Shown here in pieces: positions 49,397-59,249 of a DNA stretch of 64,000 nucleotides (within the stretch, counting starts at the first letter, position 1; every line of letters begins with the position of its first letter). This stretch comes from Psychrobacter pasteurii. GTDB lineage: Bacteria > Pseudomonadota > Gammaproteobacteria > Pseudomonadales > Moraxellaceae. The stretch spans positions 44,708 through 108,707 of the forward strand of contig NZ_FUGD01000049.1 in the NCBI RefSeq assembly GCF_900162815.1. The letters run 5' to 3'. The translations under genes were made by a program, and so were the position numbers. The notes under the pieces are model-generated. The model was not told the origin of the DNA. It saw only the letters and a list, made by a program, of their open reading frames with translations, and ran no database searches.

Positions 49397-49595
49397 ATAA
49401 AATGTGAATCCTACTTATCGATTGATGTATTTATTGACCAATTGACTTAACTTTTAAGCAAGCTTTAAGTCAGAAAATTAAGCTAACTTTTGACTTAGTC
49501 TTGAGCATTCAAGCCTCAATCAATTAGAACTTCATACCATACCTGACCGAGCCCTACTTTGTCAGCGGTAATTCTGTAAAATATTAATTCATATC

Positions 49596-52355
49596 TTAAT
49601 TTTTCGGCTGTTGCCAATACAGATAGCTTTCTTTTAAGGGCAGTGTGGCTGAGGCATGATTCTGACCTATTATCCTCCATTGCTGAGGTGAAAAGCTATC
49701 CACCATTGATTTTTCTATTATTGACTGAGAGGGAGTTAGCCAAGTGTCATGCGACTGTGTTTGAGACTCACATATTAACTGCCAAAGCTGTGCCAATTGC
49801 GGCTTAGAACTGCTATAAAATACTGCTATATTAAGTGGATTAGAATCTTGATTGATTATACTGGTTGTCGCTTCTTCTTTATCTCCACTAACCATCGGCC
49901 CAACAGCGGTGAATAGCTGCTCAGTTTTACCTTGCTCACTTAGATAAATCGGCCGTCTACTCGCTACTTCTATCGTACAATCCCAAACCCGATTGTCCTT
50001 CACTTGCTCCCAACCCGTAAGCACCTTTAACGAAAGCGAATCAAAATCTAGCTTAGCTTTCAGAAGATCAGCTTGTGAAGATTCAGGCCACTGCTTGGTC
50101 GCGTGACAACTTTGAGCTTGTAAAGAAGACCCCATCAAAGCCTTATCAACACTCAATTTATGAGCAGTCAATCCGGCCTGCCAATAGTATGAAATAGGCA
50201 TATACTCATTAAGCTGTGCCACTACCGGTGCCAAATTAGTGGTTGCCGTTTGAACAATAACTCCGGTTAATTGCTCAACCTTATGCTCTTTTAACTGATC
50301 ATATAATCTCTGAGAAAGCTGTGTTTGCTGCTTGAGCGTCAACTCCTCACTTGCCTTTTTAGTCTTATACTCCTTCTCATAACTTGAGAGGAGCAACCAC
50401 GCCTGCTGTTTATCCTGTATTAAACTGGCAGCATAATTGAAATCTTTTGGATTTAGTACGGTGATATGCACCGAGTCTTTGGTGACATCCTCATTGGCAT
50501 ATACCATTGCGGCAATCGCAAGCAGTGGCACAGCTGACAATCCTCGACTCAGCATAGACTTAGGCAGCATCCAAGGCAGTGCCATGAGTAATAAAAGCCC
50601 CATTAATGGCAAACTCATCTCGCTATATAACCAACCGCTTTGTTGGAAAGTAAGCTGTAACAACAGTAGCAAGCTATGTAGTTGATCTAGTATCCAAAAT
50701 AGTAATGACCACAGTGCGGCCGATAAAGCATTGTTAGGCATTAAGACAAATAGCACACTGGCCAATAAATTAATGGGAACAATGATAGAACCAAATAGAC
50801 CTATGGCAAATAAGTTAATCACAAATCCCCAAAGGGAGACCTTACCAAAGAGCCAAAGGCTAATCGGCAGTAAGGCAAGCGACATCCAAAGCTGTAGCTT
50901 AAATAAAGAAAACAGGTGCTGCTTAGCTTTAGCTGCTGTGCCTGAAACTTGTTTGTCCACCCGCTGCCACCGCTGACTGTATGCCACCAAGACTGCTACT
51001 GCTACAAATGACAACCAAAACCCTGCCTGCCATAGGACAAATACATCTGCCCAAGCCATAGCCACGGCCAATACCAGTAGCATTTTAAAAATAGAGGGTA
51101 CTGCTAAAAAATAACGCATTATGCCAACCAACAGCAGCATACAAGCCGTGCGCAAGGCGGGCACATCAAACCCTGCAAAAAGGGCATAGCCAAAAGCGGT
51201 TATGGCGGCAATAAGAAAGGCGCACTGCCAGCGGGGTAGCCAGTGGTAAATACTGGGTCTAATACGATTAATCACAGCGGTTGCTAAGGCTGCACACAGC
51301 AAACTTAGAAATAGAACATGCGTGCCAGATATGGCCAATAGATGAGATATGCCGCCAAACTGATATAAGGCCGTCATATCATCGCTGATTAAGCTGCGGT
51401 CACCGGTTAATAAACTTAAAGTTACCGCAACTTCGTCCTGGCTGTCCTTAACTTTAGAGCTCTCATGATTGGCCTGCTGTGAGCGCTCAGTCATTAATTG
51501 CAAAAAATGCTCCCGAAACTGATAACGCATCACATCAATTTTTTGATGCAATGTTAAGTCATCTCCCAGTTCTATCAGGGAGTAGTTGGTATCGACCACA
51601 AAGGCTTTGGCGGTAGCATGACGGCTGCTTAACCAGCGGTATTCATCAAACTCATCGGCATTGGCTTTATCCTTTATCTCAAGGGGCTGTAAAGCTAGCT
51701 TCATCCTCAGCTGTTGATTAGGTGCTAGCTGGTTAAGCGGGCTATCCTGACTTTGATAGCTTTGCAGCATAACCGTCATCGTCGCTGGCAACTTATTTGA
51801 CACAACTGAGTCAGGCGTTACTGATGTTTCCTGTTGCAAGGAGTCAGCTTGAATATCAGACAACTCAACCAGTTGCCGATAGCCTTGTACCACCTCTCCT
51901 TCTTCAACTGCCAGGCGCTTATCGCTTAAACCTATTGGGGTGACCACAGCTTCTATATAAAGGTTATTTTGGGGAGAAGCTTCTATAAACGCTAAGCGCT
52001 GTGCCACACTATTGCATAGCACCGCCAATAACAGCAGTAATAACGTAGCCAGTTTAATAAGTGGCTGAAAGAGCCCTTGCTGACGCAGCTGGGTGTAAGG
52101 CGTGACATATAGCGGTTTTATTGAAATAGAAGGAGAAGAAGTATGAAGAGAGGTTTTTGTTTTTAAAAATAATGAAATCAGATAAGACAAGCCGTACAGC
52201 AAAGCGATTAAGGCCAATAATAGGTAGGCGGCTGCCTGCCAGCGCTCACTGTTAACTTGATGAGACAGGTTGCTAAGAGCATAGAGCTGGCTCGGGTCCA
52301 GCTCTAAAATGGCTAACATTAAAGCAATTGCTAATATTCCTGCTAGCCAAATCAA
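49596..52355 (-). CDS. comEC: ComEC/Rec2 DNA uptake channel, divergent C-terminal domain
   Basis: This inner-membrane channel takes up single-stranded DNA during transformation. The 919-residue protein has an N-terminal membrane segment pair, a DUF4131/OB-like region (about 90-290) and the Competence domain with many helices (about 330-640). FGGISHLLAISGTHVLFLS and DVPALRTACMLLLVGIMRYF are diagnostic. The C-terminal part from about 665 occupies the place of the metallo-beta-lactamase domain (VHITVLNPKDFN start), but I see no HxHxDH metal motif in it. That suggests an inactive or very divergent nuclease-like domain. Confidence 0.92.
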   Translation of the reverse strand: MIWLAGILAIALMLAILELDPSQLYALSNLSHQVNSERWQAAAYLLLALIALLYGLSYLISLFLKTKTSLHTSSPSISIKPLYVTPYTQLRQQGLFQPLIKLATLLLLLLAVLCNSVAQRLAFIEASPQNNLYIEAVVTPIGLSDKRLAVEEGEVVQGYRQLVELSDIQADSLQQETSVTPDSVVSNKLPATMTVMLQSYQSQDSPLNQLAPNQQLRMKLALQPLEIKDKANADEFDEYRWLSSRHATAKAFVVDTNYSLIELGDDLTLHQKIDVMRYQFREHFLQLMTERSQQANHESSKVKDSQDEVAVTLSLLTGDRSLISDDMTALYQFGGISHLLAISGTHVLFLSLLCAALATAVINRIRPSIYHWLPRWQCAFLIAAITAFGYALFAGFDVPALRTACMLLLVGIMRYFLAVPSIFKMLLVLAVAMAWADVFVLWQAGFWLSFVAVAVLVAYSQRWQRVDKQVSGTAAKAKQHLFSLFKLQLWMSLALLPISLWLFGKVSLWGFVINLFAIGLFGSIIVPINLLASVLFVLMPNNALSAALWSLLFWILDQLHSLLLLLQLTFQQSGWLYSEMSLPLMGLLLLMALPWMLPKSMLSRGLSAVPLLAIAAMVYANEDVTKDSVHITVLNPKDFNYAASLIQDKQQAWLLLSSYEKEYKTKKASEELTLKQQTQLSQRLYDQLKEHKVEQLTGVIVQTATTNLAPVVAQLNEYMPISYYWQAGLTAHKLSVDKALMGSSLQAQSCHATKQWPESSQADLLKAKLDFDSLSLKVLTGWEQVKDNRVWDCTIEVASRRPIYLSEQGKTEQLFTAVGPMVSGDKEEATTSIINQDSNPLNIAVFYSSSKPQLAQLWQLICESQTQSHDTWLTPSQSIIEKSMVDSFSPQQWRIIGQNHASATLPLKESYLYWQQPKN

Positions 52356-52371
52356 ATAAATTCCTTAAGGG

Positions 52372-53058
52372 TTAATCATCAAAGTTTTCCCACTTACCAT
52401 TTTTTAGCAGCATCTGACGATCGGCCATAGCGGCCAAGTTTCTATCGTGAGTCACCATTAATAGCGCAGTTTTCATAGTATCTTGAAGCTCAGCCAATAA
52501 GCCAAAGATACTTTGGGCATTGTCATAGTCTAAGTTACCTGTTGGCTCATCTGCCAGCACCAATGAAGGTTTAGTCACCAAAGCCCTAGCAATAGCCACA
52601 CGCTGTCTTTCACCACCTGATAGCTCACCTGGGCGGTGCTCTAGTCTGTGGCCTAATCCCACACGTTCAAGCAAGTCAACCGCTTGCTGACGCGCCTCTT
52701 TAATAGGCACTTCTTTGCGAAGTAATAGCGGCATTGCCACGTTTTCGATTGCGGTGAATTCAGGCAATAGATGGTGAAACTGATAAATAAAGCCCAAATG
52801 CTGATTGCGCATCTCGCCACGCTGGGTCTCATTAAGGTTATTTAAGCATTTGCCATGCAACCAAACCTCCCCTGAGGTAGGCACATCAAGGCCCCCTAAA
52901 AGGTGCAATAAGGTACTTTTACCAGAACCACTGGTACCTACAATAGCAATACGCTCGCCCGCATTTACCGTTAAATTCAAACCCGTTAACACTTGAGTGC
53001 GAATATTGCCTTCATCGTAAATTTTGTTGATGTTTTTTGCGACTAAAATCTCTGACAT
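52372..53058 (-). CDS. lolD: lipoprotein-releasing ABC transporter ATPase
   Basis: LolD powers extraction of outer-membrane-destined lipoproteins from the inner membrane. The 228-residue ATPase has Walker [10 protein letters not shown] near residue 42, the Q-loop [18 protein letters not shown] (characteristic of LolD), the signature LSGGERQR and Walker [13 protein letters not shown]. The permease gene lies 68 bases upstream on the same strand. Many lipoproteins are encoded in this window, though that is not a specific link. Confidence 0.96.
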   Translation of the reverse strand: MSEILVAKNINKIYDEGNIRTQVLTGLNLTVNAGERIAIVGTSGSGKSTLLHLLGGLDVPTSGEVWLHGKCLNNLNETQRGEMRNQHLGFIYQFHHLLPEFTAIENVAMPLLLRKEVPIKEARQQAVDLLERVGLGHRLEHRPGELSGGERQRVAIARALVTKPSLVLADEPTGNLDYDNAQSIFGLLAELQDTMKTALLMVTHDRNLAAMADRQMLLKNGKWENFDD

Positions 53059-53126
53059 ACTATTTTCTCAATTGCTGTTGTTCTAAAAGGCTGTTTAAAT
53101 CTCTTTTATCCCTCAAAGCCACGCTA

Positions 53127-54362
53127 CTATTCGTAACGTAAGGTTTGAGCCGGCTGAATACTGGCCGCACGGCGAGCAGGATAAATAGTTGCCAAGAAAC
53201 TTAATAAGAATGAAGTGCTAGTAATAATCAACACATCCGTCCAGCGCAGCTCAGTAGGTAGATAGTTGATAAAGTAGGCATCAAATAAGTGCAAGTTAAA
53301 CACCTGGTTAATCCAGCCTAGTAGGTCACCAACCGTCAACGCTAAAATAACCCCTAAGACAGTTCCAGCCACAGTACCGATAACCCCAATCACTAAACCT
53401 TGGACCATAAATACTTGGGTAATCAGCTTTGGTGAAGCCCCAAAGGTTTTTAAAATAGCAATGTCTGCTTTTTTATCCGTCACCAACATAACCAAGCTTG
53501 AGACGATATTAAAGGCAGCCACAATAATGATTAAGAACAGCAGCAAGCCCACCATCGCTTTTTCCATTTGAATGGCACCAAATAAATTACCATGAGTTTT
53601 GGTCCAATCATTTGGATACAGATACTCAGGCTCAAGGTTGGCAGCTCTTTGTGCCACTTGTGGGGCTAAGAAAATATTATCCAACTTCATACGCACCCCT
53701 TGAGCGCCAGGTGGTAACCGCAGCAAAGTGGCTGCATCGCCCATAGGAATAAAGGCCACTAAGTTATCCACTTCGCGGCTGATATTAAACACCCCGGTTA
53801 GCGTAAAGCGCTTAAATCTTGGAATAACTCCAGCTGGTGAAGGAGAAGCTTCAGGTAATACCAAAGTTACCTTATCCCCTACTTGCAACCCTAAGGCTTC
53901 TACCATGCTTTCGCCCAAGACAATACTAAAGTCGCCATCTTTTAAGGTATCAATACTGCCTTCGACCATATGCTCATTAATAATCGAAACATTTTTCTCA
54001 TATTCAGGCTCAACACCGGTAACCATGATACCTGCCACCTGACCATTTGAGGTCAACATCCCTTGTAACTCAATAAAAGGAGCAACGGCGGCTACTTCAG
54101 GATCTTTCTCAATCTTATCGGCCAGACCTTTCCAATCAGAAATAATCTCACCTGAACTGACAGTGGCTTGTGGGACCATCCCTAAAATACGAGTCTTAAG
54201 CTCACGATCAAATCCATTCATTACGGATAAAACCGTAATTAATACGGCAACCCCTAGAGTCAATCCCACCATGGAAATCAGTGATATTAAAGAGATAAAG
54301 CGGTTACTGCGCTCAGCACGCGTATAACGTAATCCTAAAAATAAGGCTAATGGACGAAACAT
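53127..54362 (-). CDS. lipoprotein-releasing ABC permease (LolC/LolE family, LolF-like)
   Basis: This inner-membrane permease of 411 residues has four membrane helices, one near 20-45 and three in the last third, around a large periplasmic domain. The N-terminal FLGLRYTRAERSNRFISLIS and the C-terminal YPARRAASIQPAQTLRYE are standard for LolC/E. Only one such gene accompanies lolD. In related bacteria such as Acinetobacter a single hybrid permease (LolF) replaces LolC plus LolE, so a homodimeric LolDF system is likely. A second copy elsewhere cannot be excluded. Confidence 0.9.
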   Translation of the reverse strand: MFRPLALFLGLRYTRAERSNRFISLISLISMVGLTLGVAVLITVLSVMNGFDRELKTRILGMVPQATVSSGEIISDWKGLADKIEKDPEVAAVAPFIELQGMLTSNGQVAGIMVTGVEPEYEKNVSIINEHMVEGSIDTLKDGDFSIVLGESMVEALGLQVGDKVTLVLPEASPSPAGVIPRFKRFTLTGVFNISREVDNLVAFIPMGDAATLLRLPPGAQGVRMKLDNIFLAPQVAQRAANLEPEYLYPNDWTKTHGNLFGAIQMEKAMVGLLLFLIIIVAAFNIVSSLVMLVTDKKADIAILKTFGASPKLITQVFMVQGLVIGVIGTVAGTVLGVILALTVGDLLGWINQVFNLHLFDAYFINYLPTELRWTDVLIITSTSFLLSFLATIYPARRAASIQPAQTLRYE

Positions 54363-54795
54363 AATTCAGGCTCTTAACCGATTAGAAGTTAACTAATAGA
54401 GTAACTAAAAGATAATAACTAAAATGATAATTAAAGGGTCATGCTAAATAGCAAAGCCCATAGTTTGACACAAACACAACTAACTTGGCTATGTTTGATT
54501 TATGCAATTATTTTAATATATCTATCTGGGACTTGTTTTGTTGACCAAAACTCTTAATTTACTTATAGAAATAACCGCAATTTACCAACGATAATAGGGG
54601 TATGATCTTGTATTAAGATAAGTTGCCCCTATTTAGTTAATAGAGCAGAGGGTTGCAAAACTTCTAGCTACGTTGATGACTCTTTTACCAAACCGCTTTT
54701 AACATCAAAGCGACAGCTTGCCATTACAGCGTCGGGTTATAACAAATTAAAATGTAGCCACCCTTAAAATCAACCATCAAAAGTATAAGTTTATT
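54363..54795. other. divergent intergenic region with nested hairpin
   Basis: These 433 bases separate the lol operon (minus) from an unrecognised gene (plus). At 54593-54633 AATAGGGG and CCCCTATT form a perfect outer 8-bp stem with an inner ATCTT/AAGAT stem. It has no T run and could be a binding site or a small RNA end. Nothing else was recognised. Confidence 0.4.
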
Positions 54796-55758
54796 ATGAC
54801 AACTCAAGTTTATAAATATAGCCAGCATCCAGACGTACGCCCTATCACCATTACCTTAACCGATGAACAAACCGCAGGTCATGGCGATCACTGGCGTATC
54901 CTAACCGACAACATCGAAAACGATGTGCCTAATTGGCTACAGAACTCTATTGACGATGCAACCATTGCCGCTGGTTTAAACCCTGCTTTAACCAAAGACT
55001 CTTTGCCGCACCTCTTGTTATCTTGCAATGAGATGTGTCATATCAATCAAGTGTTGGCCATGAAAGACGGCAAGCCTCAAAACTTCATTAACGCCTTCCC
55101 TTGTGTGAATAGCCCTTATGGCTTGGTGTGCAAAATTGACCGTATCATCGCCAATCCTTCAACCAAAGATGCTGTGTTACGTCTAATCAGTGAAGATGGC
55201 AGCGTTATCTATGCCTTCGACCAAATGTATACCGTTAACCAACCTCTTTATCGCCAAGGCCAACAATATTTCGTTAACTTTAGTGCGTGGGCATACGCCA
55301 TTGAGCCTAGCAATAAAGATGAGGTTATCTTAGTTGAAGACCCTGAAGCCATTCGCTACCACCGTGCCTACAATGATATTGTGGCTAAGAACAATGGCGT
55401 TATTCCTGCAGACTTAGATAAACAAATAGATCAGTGGCAGGCCGATACCGATGAAGAATTGGCCCCAGTTGAAATCAATCTAGGCAATATGTGTGCTTAT
55501 TTATTTGGTGAAACTTTGGGTCAAGAAGATGAGGCTTGGTGCCAAGGTCAAGTACTGGGTAAACAGCAGCAAACCTTATACGACCGTCAACTAACTGTGT
55601 TTGATGTGGCCATCTTGCGTGAGCCTGATGCTGATCCTTTTGTGGTACGTGTAGCAACGCCAACCACTGAAAGTGTTCAGAAAATTGAGGTCAATGACTA
55701 TATTCAAGCCAACATTTGGCTGCAAGCTGCTATTTATCATGAGAATCAAGCAGACTAA
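54796..55758 (+). CDS. conserved hypothetical protein, cytoplasmic, function unknown
   Basis: I do not recognise this 320-residue protein. It is acidic and hydrophilic, with no signal peptide or membrane segment. Cysteines occur in LLSCNEMCHINQ, AFPCVNSPYGLVCK and later GNMCAYLF, so metal binding is conceivable but unproven. The C-terminus is rich in Gln and Glu. It starts with a normal ATG, has its own terminator, and stands alone between the lol operon and a small membrane-tail gene. Codon use resembles its neighbours, so it looks native rather than acquired. Confidence 0.75.
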   Translation: MTTQVYKYSQHPDVRPITITLTDEQTAGHGDHWRILTDNIENDVPNWLQNSIDDATIAAGLNPALTKDSLPHLLLSCNEMCHINQVLAMKDGKPQNFINAFPCVNSPYGLVCKIDRIIANPSTKDAVLRLISEDGSVIYAFDQMYTVNQPLYRQGQQYFVNFSAWAYAIEPSNKDEVILVEDPEAIRYHRAYNDIVAKNNGVIPADLDKQIDQWQADTDEELAPVEINLGNMCAYLFGETLGQEDEAWCQGQVLGKQQQTLYDRQLTVFDVAILREPDADPFVVRVATPTTESVQKIEVNDYIQANIWLQAAIYHENQAD

Positions 55759-55791
55759 TCAATAAAAACTCAAGTCTAAGCACAACCGCTA

Positions 55792-55826
55792 AAAAAAGCC
55801 GATTCATTAACTGAGTCGGCTTTTTT
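55792..55826 (+). terminator. intrinsic terminator after the unrecognised 320-residue protein gene
   Basis: AAAAAAGCCGATTCA and TGAGTCGGCTTTTTT pair over 15 bp (one G-T) with a 5-base loop and end in six T. Confidence 0.92.
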
Positions 55827-56003
55827 GTTGATAAATCAGTAATTTTTGGTCGATACTGATAAATATATTAAAAATAGTTGACTTTTTAACAATTTACACA
55901 AACTCTGTATTTACAACTGTTACAAAATAAGGTTACTATTAATCAACTTCTCTAAATGAAAGAGTAAATCAATAGAGTTTATTCGATTCATATCAGTGTG
56001 TTT

Positions 56004-56486
56004 ATGAAACCTTCTACTTCTGACAAGATTTTTACCCCCTCTTCCCTGCCTATTCCCTTATTAATGGCAGAAGGTTCAGCCGACTCTAACTTTCTACAAC
56101 CTGCTTTTTATAAATCGGCCAACCCGCCTTATGAGTATAAGTATAAAAAGGTCAGCCACACTCCTTCGATAAATTTAGACACCAACTTATCAGGCGCCAA
56201 AGAAGAAGTCGCACTACTATATCGTGAACAAGCCTGCCCTACTAATTCTTCGGCTGCCTCTTCAACGCCGTCAAAAACTTATGTGAAGTCAGAATCACAG
56301 CTAGCCAGTTCAGCCTTTGATACGGCTTCAAATGAAATACCTTCTACTAAAAATAATAATAAGGCGCTAACACTGTTTATGAAGTCTCTACTTGGCGAAA
56401 AAGCTTTTCATTCTATCAGTCTTTTGTCTGTCAGCTTTTTTATCTCAGGCATGCTGCTCATGTTTTATCTCATCAATTTGATTTGA
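56004..56486 (+). CDS. hypothetical C-tail-anchored membrane protein
   Basis: I do not recognise this 160-residue protein. It is mostly hydrophilic, low-complexity and Ser/Thr/Asn/Pro-rich to about residue 130, then has one hydrophobic helix (ISLLSVSFFISGMLLMFYLI) at the extreme C-terminus, as in tail-anchored proteins. The ATG at 56004 is chosen over a GTG two codons earlier; neither has a clear ribosome site. It is flanked by terminators on both sides, so it is its own unit. It may be a lineage-specific gene or, less likely, spurious. Confidence 0.5.
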   Translation: MKPSTSDKIFTPSSLPIPLLMAEGSADSNFLQPAFYKSANPPYEYKYKKVSHTPSINLDTNLSGAKEEVALLYREQACPTNSSAASSTPSKTYVKSESQLASSAFDTASNEIPSTKNNNKALTLFMKSLLGEKAFHSISLLSVSFFISGMLLMFYLINLI

Positions 56487-56524
56487 TTGCTTATTTTGAT
56501 TTGATTGATTAGATAGTTGGCCAT

Positions 56525-56560
56525 AAAAAAAGAGTGTTTGCTAAGCAAACACTCTTTTTT
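56525..56560. terminator. bidirectional intrinsic terminator
   Basis: A near-perfect palindrome pairs AAAAAAAGAGTGTTTGC with GCAAACACTCTTTTTTT, with a 3-base loop. It serves the tail-anchored protein gene (plus) and the SCP2 gene (minus). Confidence 0.93.
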
Positions 56561-56595
56561 TCTTAATCTAGGCGTAAACTAAACCGTAAAGATAA

Positions 56596-56985
56596 TTACG
56601 CTTGCTCAGTCATTGCATAGATTTTTTTGAAAAGATCTTTTTGTTCAACTGAAGGCTTGGCCGTTTGTAGCGCCATAACTTGACCCATATCACCATCAAT
56701 ACGAATTTTGCCTGACATAAAGGCATTCATTGCTTCATTCATATCGCCTTTTAAAGCAATCGCTTTTAGGGTCTCTTGATCAATATTGATCGTGGTGGTT
56801 GCGTCTGTCTCACCTTTTTTCAAAACACCGTTTTCAAGAGCGGCATTAACATCACCATTTGCGGTATTGGTGATTTTTAGGTTAATTTTGGTGTTAGCCA
56901 ATGCTGGTGGAAGATTTAAATCACCAGCCTCTGCAGTTAAACGATCCACTTCGTTAAACCATTCATCCGTTAAAAAAACTGCCAT
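56596..56985 (-). CDS. SCP2 sterol-binding domain protein
   Basis: This small cytoplasmic protein of 129 residues has an SCP2 lipid-binding fold: a helix at the start (FLTDEWFNEVDRLTAEA), beta strands with KINLKITNT and GETDATTTINIDQETLKAI, and the C-terminal MSGKIRIDGDMGQVMALQ, typical of the family. The ATG at 56985 is used because AGGGA lies seven bases upstream; an in-frame TTG at 57003 overlaps that site. The bound lipid is unknown. It is divergent from the cco cluster across a 748-base gap. Confidence 0.88.
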   Translation of the reverse strand: MAVFLTDEWFNEVDRLTAEAGDLNLPPALANTKINLKITNTANGDVNAALENGVLKKGETDATTTINIDQETLKAIALKGDMNEAMNAFMSGKIRIDGDMGQVMALQTAKPSVEQKDLFKKIYAMTEQA

Positions 56986-57733
56986 AAGAGTTTCCCTGTT
57001 CAAATTAAAAATAGAGTTAAAGTAAAAATAGGGTTAAAATATACCTTAAGCATATTAGTTGATATTTCAAAATAATGCTTATAGTTTATATAGTTATTAC
57101 TTAATATAGTCAAGATAGGTTTTATTAAAGTAGCAAAATTTACTTTGACTGTATCAAGAGCTAACGCTAGAGCTTTATCAACTGATGGGTCGCATCATAA
57201 ATGTTTTTACTTTTTTGTTCGTAAAAACCCTAGATAAAACAGCTATCTAACCAACTGAGGTAAATACTAAGCTTAGATTGTATCAAAAACCATAGACAGT
57301 ACAGTATTTTTTGACTTACTGAGTCATTTTTAATGTTACAAGTTAAGTGTTACTCTATGCTGTTTTGAAACGTAGCATAGTGATAATTGTACCTTTTGAC
57401 TCAAGTATTTAACGAATAAAGCGATTTACCCATAAATTTTTTACGGGTTTTTTCTGATTTGACTGTTTCGTCAGATGATATTTTGTATCCTATGCGTTAC
57501 AATAGCTTCATATTTAGATAACATCGGGTATAGCAACCAAACATTTGAGACTAAAATTTAGGTTTTAGCTCCTCAATAGTTAGCCATTTCCAAACTAAAC
57601 CACTGAATAAATGCATGTTATAAACACCTTTAAAGTCGACCCTAAGTGTCAGCTTTATTATTCAGAGTTATTTATAGGCTACTGAGTTTTGGTTGACACC
57701 TTTGATACTTAAGGCTGTAAAGGAAATATTCCA
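56986..57733. other. long intergenic region upstream of ccoN
   Basis: About 748 bases hold no gene that I can support. Hairpins seen are CTATGCT/AGCATAG at 57355-57380, GTTTTTAC/GTAAAAAC near 57203-57228, TGACT/AGTCA near 57312-57326, and a terminator-like stem at 57428-57453. I looked for an FNR/Anr box (TTGAT-N4-ATCAA), expected for a cbb3 oxidase, and found no clear match. The region may carry a small RNA gene or a long leader. Confidence 0.4.
57428..57453 (+). terminator. terminator-like hairpin about 280 bases upstream of ccoN
   Basis: ACCCATAAA and TTTACGGGT pair over nine positions with one mismatch and a 3-base loop, followed by a six-T run. It would end a short transcript from the 57004-57428 region or attenuate a long ccoN leader. 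Confidence 0.5.
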
Positions 57734-59224
57734 ATGAGTATAAATAACACAGCAGTCTCTCCAGTCGATCGTGATTATGAAATCACAATTGTCAGATATT
57801 TCACAATCATGGCAATCGTCTGGGGGATTATAGGCATGGGTCTTGGGGTGTTTATCGCCTCACAATTGGCTTGGCCTGCCCTAAACTTCGATATCCCTTG
57901 GCTAACGTTTAGCCGTTTAAGACCGCTGCATACGAACGCGGTAATTTTTGCGTTTGGTGGTTCTGCTTTATTTGCAACCTCCTACTACATCGTACAGCGT
58001 ACCTGTAAAACCAGACTATTCGCTCCTTACTTGGCGTGGTTTACCTTCTGGGGTTGGCAGGCAGTCATTGTTGCTGCTGTCATCACTTTACCCTTAGGTT
58101 TAACTTCAACCAAAGAGTATGCAGAGCTTGAGTGGCCTATCGATATCCTAATCGCAGTCGTTTGGGTTTCTTACGCCATTGTTTTCTTTGGTACATTGAT
58201 TAAGCGTCAAACGTCGCATATCTATGTAGCAAACTGGTTCTTTGCAGCTTTCATTATCACTATTGCTTTACTTCATATCGTTAACAGTATGGCCATCCCA
58301 GTAGGATTATTTAAATCTTACTCACTATTTGGTGGTGCTACTGATGCGATGGTTCAGTGGTGGTATGGACATAACGCGGTTGGTTTCTATTTAACAGCAG
58401 CCTTCCTAGGTATGATGTACTACTTCGTACCGGTACAGATCGGTCGTCCAATTTACTCTTACCGTTTATCAATTGTGCATTTCTGGGCGTTAATCGCTTC
58501 ATATATGTGGGCTGGTGGACACCACCTTCACTACTCTGCACTTCCTGATTGGACCCAGTCTTTAGCTATGGTGTTCTCAGTGATTCTATTCGCTCCTTCT
58601 TGGGGTGGTATGATTAACGGTGTTCTAACCTTATCAGGTAGTTGGGATAAACTACGTACTGACCCAATCATTCGCTTCTTGATTGTTGCTTTATCGTTCT
58701 ACGCGATGTCAACTTTCGAAGGCCCAATGATGTCAATTAAGACAGTGAACGCTTTATCGCATAACACTGACTGGACTGTAGGTCACGTACACTCAGGTGC
58801 ACTAGGTTGGGTAGGCTTAATTACAATGGGCTCTTTATACGTATTAATTCCACGTATTTTCAACAAGCCTAAGATGTATTCAATCAGCTTAATTAATACT
58901 CACTTCTGGCTTGCAACTGCGGGTACTATTTTCTACATCGTTTCTATGTGGATCTCTGGTATTGGACAGGGCATGATGTGGCGTCAAACAAACCCAGATG
59001 GAACGCTTGCTTATAACTTCATTGAAACAGTAACGTTCTCTCACTACCCGTACATCGGTCGTGCATTTGGTGGTTTGTTGTATGTAAGTGGTATGTTCGT
59101 GATGGCTTATAACGCTTATAAGACTATCAAGATGCCAAGCGCTCGTCCTGTTGACGAAGCTGACCCAACAAATCATAGTCCTATCGTCAAAGATGACGAA
59201 GACACTCAGCCTGTTAACGTGTAA
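57734..59224 (+). CDS. ccoN: cbb3-type cytochrome c oxidase subunit I
   Basis: This catalytic subunit of the high-affinity cbb3 oxidase reduces O2 at the heme b3-CuB site in the inner membrane. The 496-residue protein has about 12 helices with the heme-ligand histidines visible in [39 protein letters not shown] and [11 protein letters not shown]. The active-site tyrosine of cbb3 oxidases is expected in the [14 protein letters not shown] stretch. AAGGAAA precedes the ATG. It starts the ccoNOQP operon after a long leader. Confidence 0.97.
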   Translation: MSINNTAVSPVDRDYEITIVRYFTIMAIVWGIIGMGLGVFIASQLAWPALNFDIPWLTFSRLRPLHTNAVIFAFGGSALFATSYYIVQRTCKTRLFAPYLAWFTFWGWQAVIVAAVITLPLGLTSTKEYAELEWPIDILIAVVWVSYAIVFFGTLIKRQTSHIYVANWFFAAFIITIALLHIVNSMAIPVGLFKSYSLFGGATDAMVQWWYGHNAVGFYLTAAFLGMMYYFVPVQIGRPIYSYRLSIVHFWALIASYMWAGGHHLHYSALPDWTQSLAMVFSVILFAPSWGGMINGVLTLSGSWDKLRTDPIIRFLIVALSFYAMSTFEGPMMSIKTVNALSHNTDWTVGHVHSGALGWVGLITMGSLYVLIPRIFNKPKMYSISLINTHFWLATAGTIFYIVSMWISGIGQGMMWRQTNPDGTLAYNFIETVTFSHYPYIGRAFGGLLYVSGMFVMAYNAYKTIKMPSARPVDEADPTNHSPIVKDDEDTQPVNV

Positions 59225-59249
59225 ACCAGCAATCGCTTAAGGAGATATC

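Noticed and set aside
48975..49400. 141-codon plus-strand frame opposite sppA
   Set aside because: It is entirely antisense to a well supported gene, and its composition follows the complementary strand of sppA.
56986..57733. possible Anr/FNR boxes upstream of ccoN
   Set aside because: The best candidates, such as TTGATATTTCAA and TTGAC-N6-GTCAG, do not match TTGAT-N4-ATCAA in spacing or sequence.
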